Below, piece by piece: positions 9,460-18,685 of a stretch of 64,000 nt of DNA. The translations under genes and the position numbers were made by a program. The stretch's first letter is position 1; every line of letters starts with the position of its first letter. The notes below the pieces were generated by a model, which was not told the origin of the DNA, did no database searches, and worked only from the letters and a program-made list of their open reading frames with translations. Source of the DNA: JACCZX01 sp963791315 (lineage in GTDB: Bacteria; Pseudomonadota; Gammaproteobacteria; Burkholderiales; Burkholderiaceae_F); contig CAWBRQ010000001.1 of NCBI GenBank assembly GCA_963791315.1, positions 62,001 to 126,000 on the forward strand, given 5' to 3'.

Positions 9460-9834
9460 ATGGCCAAGTATCAATTCGCGATTACGGTGCGCCCGCAGTT
9501 CCTGCCCGACTACTCGAACCCGTCGGAAGACACGTTCATGTTCGCGTACACGGTCACGATCAAGAACACCGGGGAAGCGACCGCCCAATTGATCTCGCGT
9601 CACTGGATCATCACCGACGCCAATAACAAGATCGAGGAAGTCGAGGGCGATGGCGTCGTGGGCGAGCAGCCGATCCTGCAGCCGGGCGAGGCATTCGAGT
9701 ACACCAGTGGGTGCCCATTGCCGACGCCGGTAGGCTCGATGCGCGGTACCTATCACTGCGTCGGCGCCGACGGCACGGCGTTCGAAGCGAGCATTCCGGA
9801 ATTCGTACTGTCGATGCCGCAGACTCTGCACTAG
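9460..9834 (+). CDS. apaG: ApaG domain protein
   Basis: A 124-residue protein starting MAKYQFAITVRPQFLPD at ATG 9460, matching ApaG in length and sequence. The Ig-like fold region carries the conserved EVEGDGVVGEQPILQPGE (glycine-rich loop) and YTSGCPLPTPVGSMRG. ApaG is linked genetically to Co/Mg resistance and Ap4A metabolism, but its biochemical role is not settled. The frame is open further upstream but that part overlaps rpe and does not look coding. Its stop overlaps the stop of the small antisense gene at 9831. Confidence 0.94.
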   Translation: MAKYQFAITVRPQFLPDYSNPSEDTFMFAYTVTIKNTGEATAQLISRHWIITDANNKIEEVEGDGVVGEQPILQPGEAFEYTSGCPLPTPVGSMRGTYHCVGADGTAFEASIPEFVLSMPQTLH

Positions 9835-9926
9835 TCCTTTCTTTTGGGCTTGTCGAACATCGTCCACCAGACGATAAAGACAAGCAGCGCCACTGCGAGC
9901 GCAGCTTCAAGCAGAATTAGCCACAT
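9831..9926 (-). CDS. Predicted 31-residue membrane protein
   Basis: An ATG-TAG frame on the minus strand encodes MWLILLEAALAVALL followed by VFIVWWTMF and the basic tail DKPKRKD. This is one transmembrane helix with an acidic residue near its start and a positively charged, presumably cytoplasmic, end. It fills the apaG-mltA gap exactly: its stop overlaps that of apaG (9832-9834) and its ATG overlaps the first two bases of mltA on the other strand. The composition (hydrophobic core, WW, positive tail) is far from random for GC-rich DNA. Function unknown. Confidence 0.6.
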   Translation of the reverse strand: MWLILLEAALAVALLVFIVWWTMFDKPKRKD

Positions 9927-11232
9927 GGTTGGATATCAACAGCGTTTGCGCCATTGTAGTTTTGCATTTGCTTGCTTGTGGCTCCTGGGATGTGTGACTG
10001 CGCCGACACCTCCGTCGTCGACCCCGGTTCCGCCACGGACACCATCGCCTACGCCCGGTGTTTCGCCGACACCCCCCGTAGCTACGCCACCGCGGGTACC
10101 GCCGCCTAGCCCTCAACCCGAAACTCGCGCCAGTTACGAGCGGGTTGGGTTCAATGGACTTCCCGCGATGCCGCTTAGCGAATGGGCGGCTGCGTGGCCG
10201 GCCTTTCTAAACTCGTGCGGCGCCCTGGCGCGGCGCGATGCTTGGCGCGAAGTGTGCGCGCAGACGCTTGCCATTGATGCTCGCGACGGTTCTGCGGTGC
10301 GCGAGTTTTTTTCCACGCGCTTCGATGCCTTTCGCGTGTCGTCTCGTCAAGTAGAAAATAACTTGGAAGCCGAGGCAAGCACTAGCGGCCTGGTGACTGG
10401 CTATTACGAACCGCTGCTGCGCGGCAGCCGCGCGCGCAGCGACAAGTACGCGGTGCCCCTTTATCGCGTACCCGACGACCTGATTGTGGTCGATCTGGCG
10501 TCCATATATCCGGAGCTTTCGAACATGCGACTGCGGGGCAAGCTGCAAGGCCGCCGCATCGTTCCTTACGCCACCCGCGCGGAGATCACGGACGCAAACA
10601 CGTTGGCCGGGCAGGAGCTGTTGTGGGTCGATGATTCGATCGACGCATTCTTTCTACAGATCCAGGGCTCGGGCCGCGTGCAGTTTGACGATGGCACTAC
10701 CGTGCGAGTCGGTTATGGCGATCAAAATGGTCATCCGTACCGATCGCTAGGCCGCTGGCTGGTCGACCAGGGGCAGTTGACGATCGATCAGGCGTCGATG
10801 CAGGGGATCAAGGCGTGGGCGCAACGCAATCCGACGCGCCTGAAGGATGCGCTGAATCACAACTCAAGCTTTGTTTTCTTTCGCGAGCTGCCGCTCGGAA
10901 ACGCGAACGCCGGACCACTGGGCGCACTGGGCGTAGCGCTGACGCCGGGTTATTCGCTAGCGGCTGATGCGCGCTTTATTCCGCTGGGAGCGCCGGTCGT
11001 GCTGGCAACCACGGATCCGAATTCGCAAGCTCCCGATTCAAATGCTCGACTCGTGCGACCGATGATGGCGCAGGATACGGGCGGCGCCATTCGCGGCCCG
11101 CTGCGATTCGATTTTTTCTGGGGGTTTGGAGCGGCGGCCGGCGAGCGCGCCGGACGCCAAAAATACGAAGGACAGGCTTGGCTGCTGGTGCCGAAGGGCA
11201 CCACGCCCGAATCGCTGCTGCCTAAGCGTTGA
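9925..11232 (+). CDS. mltA: Membrane-bound lytic murein transglycosylase A
   Basis: A lipoprotein of 435 residues starting MVGYQQRLRHCSFAFACLWLLGC; the lipobox LLGC gives Cys23 as lipidation site. A proline/threonine-rich linker follows, then the MltA domain (GLVTGYYEPLLRGS, YPELSNMRLRGKLQGRRIVPY, FFLQIQGSGRVQ) and the C-terminal 3D domain with the catalytic Asp in MAQDTGGAIRGPLRFDFFWG. It cleaves peptidoglycan glycan strands to 1,6-anhydro products at the outer membrane. The frame extends upstream of 9925, but signal peptide and lipobox fix this start. Confidence 0.94.
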   Translation: MVGYQQRLRHCSFAFACLWLLGCVTAPTPPSSTPVPPRTPSPTPGVSPTPPVATPPRVPPPSPQPETRASYERVGFNGLPAMPLSEWAAAWPAFLNSCGALARRDAWREVCAQTLAIDARDGSAVREFFSTRFDAFRVSSRQVENNLEAEASTSGLVTGYYEPLLRGSRARSDKYAVPLYRVPDDLIVVDLASIYPELSNMRLRGKLQGRRIVPYATRAEITDANTLAGQELLWVDDSIDAFFLQIQGSGRVQFDDGTTVRVGYGDQNGHPYRSLGRWLVDQGQLTIDQASMQGIKAWAQRNPTRLKDALNHNSSFVFFRELPLGNANAGPLGALGVALTPGYSLAADARFIPLGAPVVLATTDPNSQAPDSNARLVRPMMAQDTGGAIRGPLRFDFFWGFGAAAGERAGRQKYEGQAWLLVPKGTTPESLLPKR

Positions 11233-12007
11233 CTATTTCTTGGCCGCCGCTAGCCGCTGCTCAATTGCGGGCACCGGCATCGCACCCGCCGAGCGCGTAC
11301 CGTCGGCAAAAACGATCGTTGGCGTGCCGCTGATGCCAAGCTGCTGACCCAAAGCAACATTCTGCTCGAGCGGATTCTTGCAATCCCCCGCCGCCGCAGG
11401 CGCCTTGTTCTGCACCATGTGCTCTTCCCAGCTTGCAGAGCGATCCTTCGAACACCAGATGGCCTTCGACTTCTCCATTGAATCGGGCGACAGAATCGGA
11501 TACAGGAACGTATAGATCGTCACGTTCTTCAGTTCGGCCATGCTCTGCCACAGCCGCTTGCAGTAACCGCAGTTCGGATCCTCGAATGTCACCATCACGC
11601 GCGAGCCGTCACCGCGCACCGTCTTCACCGCGCGATCGAGCGGCAATGACTTGAAATCAACCTTGAGCGCGACATCGAGTCGCTTTTGCGTCAAGTCTTC
11701 GCGCGTACGCGGGTCGATCATCCGACCGACCAGCACAAAACTAACCTCCGGATCGACGTATAAAAGCTGGCCACCGACGAGCACTTCGTACAAACCGCCA
11801 CGGCCCTTGAAGACTTGATCGGGCTTCTGCCCACCGGATTTTTCCGCAAAGCGCGCTGCAACCTGCGCCTCGGGAGCTTCCCGGAGCTGGCGCGTTCTTG
11901 TTCTCGATCGGCTTCGACGGCATCTGTGCCAATGCCAGCGAAGAGGCCAGCATTGCAGTGGTCGACCACACGGCCGTTGCAGCAACGAATCGAGTCAGGC
12001 GTTTCAT
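11233..12007 (-). CDS. dsbC: Thiol:disulfide interchange protein DsbC, frameshifted
   Basis: Periplasmic disulfide isomerase. The N-terminal frame from ATG at 12007 gives a signal peptide (MKRLTRFVAATAVW...SSLALAQ). Near 11880 the protein moves to another frame, with REAPEAQVAARFAEKSGG, the dimerisation domain, and the thioredoxin-like domain whose active site is CGYC in FEDPNCGYCKRLWQ. The cis-Pro loop is GISGTPTIVFADG. The total span is not a multiple of three, consistent with one indel. It is convergent with mltA, with adjacent stop codons, and lies downstream of the UbiH-type gene. Confidence 0.88.
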
Positions 12008-12096
12008 GTCTTCTGTTCTCCGGCAGCGAGCGGCAAGCCGCGAGTGTAATGAGAGCGGGGCGACAGTGAGGGTAGACCACCCACCGTTGATCCAGT

Positions 12097-13284
12097 TCAA
12101 CCGAGCGCCCGGCGAATTAGGGCGTTTTTTAGCGGACTCAGGCGGTTTACTGCCGCCAAACCGGCGTTACGCAACCGGCGCACCAATGGGTCATCAACCG
12201 CGAAGAGGCGCGCCAGCGAATCGGTAGTAAACCGCATCAGCCCGAGGGCTTCAGCACGCCCTCTTTCGTAACGGCGCAGCACAGCCACGTCACCGACATC
12301 GCGAAACGCTTCGCGCGCCCGTACGACCTCATGCAGAAGTGCTGTGTCCTGCATGCCGAGATTGAGCCCTTGGCCGGCAAGCGGGTGAATCACGTGCGCC
12401 GCGTCGCCGACCAAAGCGACGCGCGATGCAATCAAGCGCGACACGGAAACCTGTCGTAACGGAAATGTGTGTGCCGCGCCCATAGCACTCAATCGTCCGA
12501 TGGCGACAGCTTCCCCCGCTGCCGACGCGCAGCGCTGCGTGACACGACTTGCCAGTTGATCAGGGGTCAGCGTGGCTAATTCGGAAGCGAGCTCCTGCGG
12601 CGCAGACCAAACGAGCGACACGCGCTCGCCAGGTAACGGCAACAGGGCAACGACCCCCTCGTCGGTAAACCATTGCCACGCCGTGTTCAGATGCGGGCGG
12701 CTGCATTCGAAGTTAGCAACGACTGCGGTTTGATCGTACGACTTCATGGTCGCGCTGATACCGGCAGCAGCACGCACCGAAGAGTTCGCACCATCGGCAC
12801 CCACCAGCAACTTTACGGCAAGCGAAGCGCCTTCGAGAGTGAGATCAATCGCATCAGCCCTTGCAGTGAGCGAAGTGAACGATGACGGAATCCTTGTGAT
12901 CGAGGGCTGAAAGCCGCATGCCGCATCGAGCCCGCGCAAGAGTTCGCCTTCTTCGACAATGGTTGCAAGCCGCTCGACGGTCGCGCCATAGGCATCGAAC
13001 GCTAACTCTGGCCCGTCATCGCCAAATACGCGCATGTGCTCAACCGCACAGATGCGCTGTTGATCAATGCTGGCCCAGACACCGAGACCTTCGAGCAATG
13101 CCACGCTCGAGGGAGCCACCGCATAAATGCGAGGATCAAAGGGCGCAGAACGGGTCGGCGTATGAGGTTTCGGCCGTGAGCCGATTAACGCAACGCGCAG
13201 ACCCTGCTGAGCGAACCCGAGCGCAGCAGCCAGTCCCGGAATGCCCGAACCGACAACCGCAATGTCGAACGATGACGCGACCAT
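12097..13284 (-). CDS. UbiH/UbiF/COQ6-family FAD-dependent hydroxylase
   Basis: A 395-residue aromatic ring monooxygenase of the ubiquinone-biosynthesis type. The N-terminal FAD site is DIAVVGSGIPGLAAALGFA. The family DG motif is LLVGADGANSSVRAAAG. The C-terminal FAD motif is VALVGDAAHVIHPLAGQGLN. Known members hydroxylate the ubiquinone ring at C1, C5 or C6; the exact position cannot be decided from the sequence, so no symbol is given. Placement upstream of dsbC matches other betaproteobacteria. Confidence 0.9.
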   Translation of the reverse strand: MVASSFDIAVVGSGIPGLAAALGFAQQGLRVALIGSRPKPHTPTRSAPFDPRIYAVAPSSVALLEGLGVWASIDQQRICAVEHMRVFGDDGPELAFDAYGATVERLATIVEEGELLRGLDAACGFQPSITRIPSSFTSLTARADAIDLTLEGASLAVKLLVGADGANSSVRAAAGISATMKSYDQTAVVANFECSRPHLNTAWQWFTDEGVVALLPLPGERVSLVWSAPQELASELATLTPDQLASRVTQRCASAAGEAVAIGRLSAMGAAHTFPLRQVSVSRLIASRVALVGDAAHVIHPLAGQGLNLGMQDTALLHEVVRAREAFRDVGDVAVLRRYERGRAEALGLMRFTTDSLARLFAVDDPLVRRLRNAGLAAVNRLSPLKNALIRRALG

Positions 13285-13392
13285 TTAGCGGGAGATTATG
13301 CCGCTGCTGCTCTAGCGGCCGGCTATACTTCGCGCCCTTCGCGATGGCGGGAACTGCAAGCCTCAACCGCTATCCGGTGAGTCGCAAAAAAT

Positions 13393-13468
<76 letters not shown>

Positions 13469-13816
13469 GCCCACTCTCGGCGCCGGATCCGTCCGTCCGT
13501 AAAGATCCGCAACATGCGTTGACAATGTTTGCGCATGGTTGAATCAGATGCGACGCAGATATCGGAACGAGCCGCGAAGCACCGCCGATCTCTCGGCGCG
13601 AACGCGCACTTTCAAACGCCGCGAATCCGTCACATCCGTCTCGATTAGCGTGGCACCGCGTGAGTCCTCACACGCTGTCGAGAAAAATTACGGTTTCACC
13701 AGTGCGCGGCTGGTACGAAAAACCACGCGCTTGTTTCGTCGACCAAATTTCGCTTTGGAACAGTTCGTGCGTCTTCTAGGTTGGCGGGTAACAAACTTTC
13801 TAGGGAAGTAACGAAC
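13469..13816. other. Intergenic, tRNA-Phe to PEP-CTERM gene
   Basis: No convincing gene is seen in these 348 bases on either strand. A TTGACA sequence at 13519-13524 could be a -35 element, but no good -10 follows at the right spacing. The 3' end provides the ribosome-binding region (GGGAAGT) for the gene at 13817. Confidence 0.5.
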
Positions 13817-14398
13817 ATGCGAACTTGGAGAAAGCTAAAAGGACTAGCGGCTAGCCTGCTGGTTGGGTTGATGATCACTGGGACGGCCAGCGCAGCTCCC
13901 GTCCTTTGCCAGGTCGTCACCAACAATCACATGGCTGTCGGCGATTCCATCGTTTCAGCCTGCTTGGATGCAGGTGTAGGCAACCTGACGGGTAATCCGA
14001 TGAACGATCTGTTCATCAACGGCGTTGGAACTGGTTACGTGTCGATCGGCCTCGGCGGATTTGCGCAAGACCCTCAAGTTCCGGGCGGCAGCACGGGGAC
14101 GTTTTCCTTTCTTGATTCCCTGTGGGACATTTACAGCGACATCGCAGTCGGCTTCAAGTTTGGCACTGGCGACCAGCCCGACGAATGGTTCGTCTACTCG
14201 CTGAAGTCACTGCTGGCCTCGGGCGACTATGACTGGGCGTTCATCAACGTGTTTGAAAAGGGCGGCGGTCTGTCGCATGTCAACTTCTATGGAATATTGG
14301 ATAGTCGCCAAGTTCCAGAGCCCGGCACGCTGGCGCTGCTGGGGTTGGCCCTGGTCGTGGCCAGCTGCTTTCGGCGTCAAGGCGGTCAAGCTGTCTAG
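13817..14398 (+). CDS. PEP-CTERM sorting domain protein
   Basis: A 193-residue secreted protein. It starts MRTWRKLKGLAASLLVGLM with a signal peptide ending near TASAAP. The C-terminus has the diagnostic tripartite signal: VPEPGTLALLGLALVVA (Pro-Glu-Pro then membrane helix) followed by the basic tail CFRRQ. The body is glycine- and aspartate-rich with FSFLDSLWDIYSDIAVGFKFG, which I do not recognise. PEP-CTERM proteins are processed by exosortase (EpsH/XrtA), usually along with exopolysaccharide export; no exosortase gene is in this window. A strong terminator follows. Confidence 0.88.
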   Translation: MRTWRKLKGLAASLLVGLMITGTASAAPVLCQVVTNNHMAVGDSIVSACLDAGVGNLTGNPMNDLFINGVGTGYVSIGLGGFAQDPQVPGGSTGTFSFLDSLWDIYSDIAVGFKFGTGDQPDEWFVYSLKSLLASGDYDWAFINVFEKGGGLSHVNFYGILDSRQVPEPGTLALLGLALVVASCFRRQGGQAV

Positions 14399-14420
14399 TT
14401 GATCCCATGCCATGAGGAAG

Positions 14421-14441
14421 GCCCGCCTCGGCGGGCTTTTT
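14421..14441 (+). terminator. Rho-independent terminator
   Basis: GCCCGCC-TC-GGCGGGC (7-base complementary arms; in practice a 6 bp stem with a 4-base loop) followed by TTTTTC. It lies 23 bases after the PEP-CTERM stop codon and terminates that transcript. Confidence 0.9.
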
Positions 14442-14465
14442 CTTTCCCGCTCAAGGCTGACACTA

Positions 14466-14502
14466 TCCTTGGGTCGATGGTTCGATTCCGCCTTGGTCAC
14501 CA
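14466..14502 (+). repeat. Degenerate tRNA-Phe 3'-end copy
   Basis: The sequence TCCTTGGGTCGATGGTTCG continuing to CTTGGTCACCA aligns over its whole length with the 3' half of the tRNA-Phe gene at 13393-13468, with a handful of substitutions and one missing base. It includes the variable loop, the T arm, the 3' acceptor strand and CCA. No 5' half is present, so it is not a functional tRNA. It could be an attachment-site scar of an integrated element or the rest of a tandem tRNA duplicate. Confidence 0.65.
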
Positions 14503-14569
14503 TCGCTCCAAGCACAACGAAGCGAGCGCGATTCTGAAAATCGTGTAACTACTGGACTGACGAACAACG

Positions 14570-15043
14570 CTACCTAACGCGCCTGGACGGACCGTGAACC
14601 GAGAGACGTTCCGGCTCTTTCCTAGCACCGCGCGTTGGCTTGCCGAGCTCCTCGGCAACATCTTGCAGGATTCCTTCTAGCTGCTCGATCCCCATAGGTT
14701 TGACCAGATGATGCCGATATCCCACGTCCTTGCTGCGTGTGCGGTCGGAAGTCATCCCGTAGCCGCTCATTGCTATTGCGTACATCGGGCGCGGCAAATT
14801 CAGCTGGCCCAGTAACGTCCATCCATCGCCGTCCGGCAAGCCAATGTCGGAGATCAGCACGTCGCAATGCGCGCTCGGCGCGAGACCGAGGGCGCTATGC
14901 ATCGATTCCGCTACGACAACCTTATGCCCAAGCCCCTCCAGCAAAGAGATCAAGATTTCACGCGTGTCCGCGTGGTTCTCGACTACCAGAATACGGAGTG
15001 ACGTGGCCGCGCGTGGGATGCCCTCATTTGGGTGAGCAAGCAT
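14570..15043 (-). CDS. Receiver-only response regulator
   Basis: A 157-residue CheY-like receiver domain with no output domain. The first strand is RILVVENHADTREILISLL, the phospho-acceptor is Asp66 in DVLISDIGLPDGDGW, the switch Ser is in AIAMSGYGM, and the conserved Lys115 is in HHLVKPM. The first acidic pair is Glu-Asn rather than Asp-Asp, which may weaken metal binding. A basic tail of about 25 residues follows. It lies 15 bases after the histidine kinase, so the two probably form a phosphorelay pair acting through a partner elsewhere. Confidence 0.88.
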   Translation of the reverse strand: MLAHPNEGIPRAATSLRILVVENHADTREILISLLEGLGHKVVVAESMHSALGLAPSAHCDVLISDIGLPDGDGWTLLGQLNLPRPMYAIAMSGYGMTSDRTRSKDVGYRHHLVKPMGIEQLEGILQDVAEELGKPTRGARKEPERLSVHGPSRRVR

Positions 15044-15058
15044 GGGATCTATGTTTTC

Positions 15059-15889
15059 TTATGTCAGTGGCAGCTCGACGATAAAAGTGGATCCACGACC
15101 TGGTCCCAAACTCTGGGCCTTAATGGTCCCGCCGTGCGCCTCGACCGTTGCTTTCGAAAGAGCAAGTCCCAGGCCCAAGCCGCCGAATTCTCTGCTAATC
15201 CCTGCGCCTTCCTGTCCCAGCGACTCAAAGATTGCCGAAAGGGCGGTGCGCTCGATGCCCTTCCCGTTGTCCGCCACCGCCACAACAAAGCGGCCGTCCT
15301 CGACGCCCGAATGCACGCTAATCTCTCCGCTCTCTTGGGTGAATTTCGAGGCGTTTTTCAGAAGGCTTGCCACCGCGCCTTGCAAACGAGCGAAGTCGCC
15401 TTGCGTTCGGTGACGCGGAGCCTCGAGCGCAACGGTCAGACGCTGGTTCTTTGAGCGAAACTCCCCTTCGGTGATTTCCAGCGCGCCCATGATTGCGGTA
15501 TGCAAGTCCATAGGCTCTGAATCGACTTCGAGCTTGCCACGCGAAACACGGGCGAGATCTAGCAGATCGTTGATCAAGTTCGCCTCGATCATCACGCTGC
15601 GACGGATCATTTCGAGAGCATCGCGCGCAGGCTGCGGCAGATCTTGATTTTTTGCGAGGGCTTGTACCGCAATCAAGATCGGCGTTAGCGGAGTGCGCAG
15701 CTCGTGAGAGAGCCCTGCCAAGAAGCGATCCCTGACGCACTTGACCGAAGCGAGCTCTTCACGTGCCTGCTTGGCGTCTTGCAGCGCCTGTTCCAGCTTC
15801 ACCCGCAACTCGGTCAATTCATGACTTTCCACAGGCGTTTGCGCTTGCCCGTGGACCATCTGTTGGAAGTTTTTACGTGGCTCAGCCAT
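15059..15889 (-). CDS. Soluble sensor histidine kinase
   Basis: A 276-residue kinase started at the ATG giving MAEPRKNFQQMVHGQ, preceded by AAAGG. A coiled-coil segment (about residues 22-55) leads into the HisKA dimerisation domain with the H-box FLAGLSHELRTPLTP (His62), then the HATPase domain: N-box LLKNASKFTQ, G1 box VADNGKGI, and G2 box FGGLGLGLALSKA. There is no membrane segment or sensory PAS/GAF domain, so it must sense through its short N-terminus or a partner. It is followed by the receiver-only regulator. Confidence 0.9.
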   Translation of the reverse strand: MAEPRKNFQQMVHGQAQTPVESHELTELRVKLEQALQDAKQAREELASVKCVRDRFLAGLSHELRTPLTPILIAVQALAKNQDLPQPARDALEMIRRSVMIEANLINDLLDLARVSRGKLEVDSEPMDLHTAIMGALEITEGEFRSKNQRLTVALEAPRHRTQGDFARLQGAVASLLKNASKFTQESGEISVHSGVEDGRFVVAVADNGKGIERTALSAIFESLGQEGAGISREFGGLGLGLALSKATVEAHGGTIKAQSLGPGRGSTFIVELPLT

Positions 15890-16097
15890 CGGATTGCCTT
15901 TACTCCAGTGCAAGCTGGCGCGCTTGATGCGCGCGCTCCCAGCCCGTCGTAACCACCAGGTCGCACACCGCATGCCTGCTGGAGCCACCGTATGCGCCTC
16001 GGCGTACCACGCCTGCGTGGCTGGTCCGCAAGGGCGGCTAAGCTAACGCTTCCTCCGCCCTTCTTCCGCAGTGTTCTCACCGTTCATCGGAGACTTT

Positions 16098-17679
16098 ATG
16101 CCCGCCTGCGTGCGCGCCCTTGGTGCAATCTTCGCTTCAACGCTGTTCGCTGCGTCGGTCTATGCGGCCGACTTGACGATCGGGCTATCAACACCGATTA
16201 CCTCCCTCGATCCGCACTTTCATAACCTGACGCCGAACAACAGCCTCGCCCGGCACGTGTTTGAGACACTGATCAAGCAAGACGACAAGCAGACGACGCT
16301 ACTGCCGGGGCTGGCCGAGTCGTGGAAGCCGCTCGGCGATCTGGAGTGGGAACTGAAGCTGCGCAAGGGCGTGAAGTTTCACAACGGACAGGAATTCACG
16401 GCCGACGATGTGATTGCCACCTTCAAGCGCATCCCCAACGTACCGAATTCTCCGGCGTCGTTTGCCTCCTTCGTGCGGCCGATCGTCGACATTCGTGCCA
16501 CGGATCCGTACACGTTGCGGATGAAAACCGATAAACCGGATCCGCTGCTGCCATACGACATGGTGTCGGTCATCATCCTGCCGAAGTCGATCGCTGAGAC
16601 GGCGAAGACCGAGGACTTCAACTCCGGCAAGGCCATGATCGGCACTGGGCCGTTTCGCTACGGTGAGTACGTCGCCGGCGACCGTGTGGTGCTGAAGCGA
16701 AACGATCAGTACTGGGCAACGAAGCCCGCGTGGGACAACGTACGCTTCAAGATGATCACCAGCGCGCCGGCGCGCGTCGCTGCGCTGCTGGCGGGCGACG
16801 TACAGATGATCGAGGGCGTGCCTACGGCAGACATTGCGCAGCTCAAGAGCGACAAACGAGTTGCACTGTCGTCAGCGGTGTCGAACCGCATCATCTATCT
16901 GCACATGGATTCGGATCGCGCCAAGAATTCGCCGTTCGTCACGACGGCCGACGGCAAGCCGATCGAAACGAATCCGCTGCGCGATCCGCGCGTGCGGCAC
17001 GCGATCAGCAAAATGATCGACCGCGACACGATTGTGGCGCGCATCATGGAAACGCAGGCGGTGCCCGCTGGCCAGTTGCTGCCCGAGCAGTTCTTCGGCA
17101 CCAGCAAGACGCTGAAGCCCGACAAGTACGATCCGGCCGCGGCGAAGAAACTTTTGGCCGACGCCGGTTATCCGAATGGGTTTGGTCTCACGTTGCACGC
17201 GCCTAACAACCGCTACATCAACGACGCGTCGGTCGCACAAGCCGTCGCGCAGTACCTGTCGCGCGGCGGCATTCCGACCAAGCTCGAAACGATGCCGTCG
17301 AACGTATTCTTTTCGCGCGCCTCGAAGCTCGAGTTCAGCTTCCTGCTCGCCGGCTGGGGCGCGGACAGCGGCGAGACATCATCACCGCTGCGCTCGCTGC
17401 TCGCCACCTTCGATTCGAAGCAAGGGTTGGGCGCCGCCAATCGCGGCCGCTTTTCCGACCCCGGCGTTGATGCTTTGCTGACTCAGGCGCTGACGACGAT
17501 CGACGACACCAAGCGCGGCATCATGCTGGCACGTGCTTCGCGAGAAAGCGATCGGCGAGATGATGGGCATCGTCCCGCTGCACTACGAAGTGAGCACGTG
17601 GGCCACGCGGCAAGGCATAACGTACAAAGCACGCGCCGATCAATACACGTTTGCGCACGAAGTGCGGCCAGCAAAGTGA
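16098..17679 (+). CDS. Peptide-type ABC transporter substrate-binding protein, frameshifted near the end
   Basis: A family 5 extracellular solute-binding protein of about 526 residues. It starts MPACVRALGAIFASTLFAAS with a signal peptide ending at VYAAD, preceded by GGAGA. Characteristic segments are LTPNNSLARHVFETLIK, GVKFHNGQEFTADDV and GTGPFRYGEYVAGDRVVLKRN. Near 17535 the frame breaks: the annotated frame becomes Arg/Ser-rich, whereas another frame continues LREKAIGEMMGIVPLHYEV and ends FAHEVRPAK at TGA 17677-17679. First gene of a five-gene importer operon; substrate not determined. Confidence 0.9.
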
Positions 17680-17703
17680 CCGTGACGCGCTGAACCCGCG
17701 CAC

Positions 17704-18681
17704 ATGACCGTCTACATTCTGCGCCGGCTCGCGCAGACGTTTTTAGTACTCGCGGTCACGTCGCTGCTGGTCTTCGGGGGGCTGTACCTGATTGGAGATC
17801 CGGTCGAGATCCTGGTCAATCCGGCGGCAGATCAGATTGAAAGGGAACGTGCGAGCAAGGCACTGGGGCTCGATAAGCCGATTCACGAGCAGTATCTAAG
17901 CTTTATCGGCGGCGCGTTCACCGGCAACCTCGGCAATTCGTTCGTCTACGCGCGGCCGGCACTCAAAGTGATCTTCGAGCGCATGCCGGCAACGCTCGAG
18001 CTCGCCTTTCTGGCGATGGTGATCGCCGTTTCGCTCGGCATACCGCTCGGGCTATATGCGGGCCTGCGACCTCATGGCGCTGGCGCAAAGGCAATCATGG
18101 CGGGATCGATTCTCGGTTTTTCGCTACCCACCTTCTGGGTGGGCTTGATTTTGATTCTGGTGTTTGCGGTGCAGCTCGGCTGGTTGCCGTCGACCGGGCG
18201 CGGACCGACGACCGATGTGCTCGGACTGCAACTGTCGATCTTCAATCTCGAAGGGTTGAGGTACGCGCTGCTGCCTGCGATCAACCTCGCGCTGTTCAAA
18301 CTGTCGCTGATCATCCGGCTGACGCGTGCGCAGGTACGCGAGCAAAGCCTGCTCGACTACATCAAGTTCGCGCGCGCGAAGGGGCTCACGAACCGGCGTG
18401 TGATCGGCGTCCACCTGCTGAAGAACATCATGATTCCGCTGATCACCGTCATCGGGCTCGAGCTCGGTTCGGTGATCGCCTTTGCCGTCGTCACCGAAAC
18501 CATTTTCGCGTGGCCGGGCATGGGCAAGCTGGTGATTGATTCGATCTTCCAGCTCGACCGTCCGGTCGTGGTCGCGTACCTGCTGGTGGTGGTGTTCATG
18601 TTCATCACGATCAACTTGATGGTCGACCTGCTGTACTCGGCGCTCGACCCGCGCGTCCGGCTGGCGGACATTCAACAGTAG
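17704..18681 (+). CDS. ABC transporter permease (DppB/OppB family)
   Basis: A 325-residue inner membrane permease with six predicted segments. It begins MTVYILRRLAQTFLVLAVTS, as DppB-type proteins do. The EAA loop contacting the ATPases is YIKFARAKGLTNRRVIGVHLLKN, and the family C-terminus LLYSALDPRVRLADI is present. It forms the channel with the downstream DppC-type permease, 5 bases away. Confidence 0.95.
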   Translation: MTVYILRRLAQTFLVLAVTSLLVFGGLYLIGDPVEILVNPAADQIERERASKALGLDKPIHEQYLSFIGGAFTGNLGNSFVYARPALKVIFERMPATLELAFLAMVIAVSLGIPLGLYAGLRPHGAGAKAIMAGSILGFSLPTFWVGLILILVFAVQLGWLPSTGRGPTTDVLGLQLSIFNLEGLRYALLPAINLALFKLSLIIRLTRAQVREQSLLDYIKFARAKGLTNRRVIGVHLLKNIMIPLITVIGLELGSVIAFAVVTETIFAWPGMGKLVIDSIFQLDRPVVVAYLLVVVFMFITINLMVDLLYSALDPRVRLADIQQ

Positions 18682-18685
18682 GGAC

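Noticed and set aside
14525..14545. CTGAAAATC at 14533, like a second tRNA-Phe anticodon arm
   Set aside because: Too short and without matching flanking arms; it probably arises by chance.
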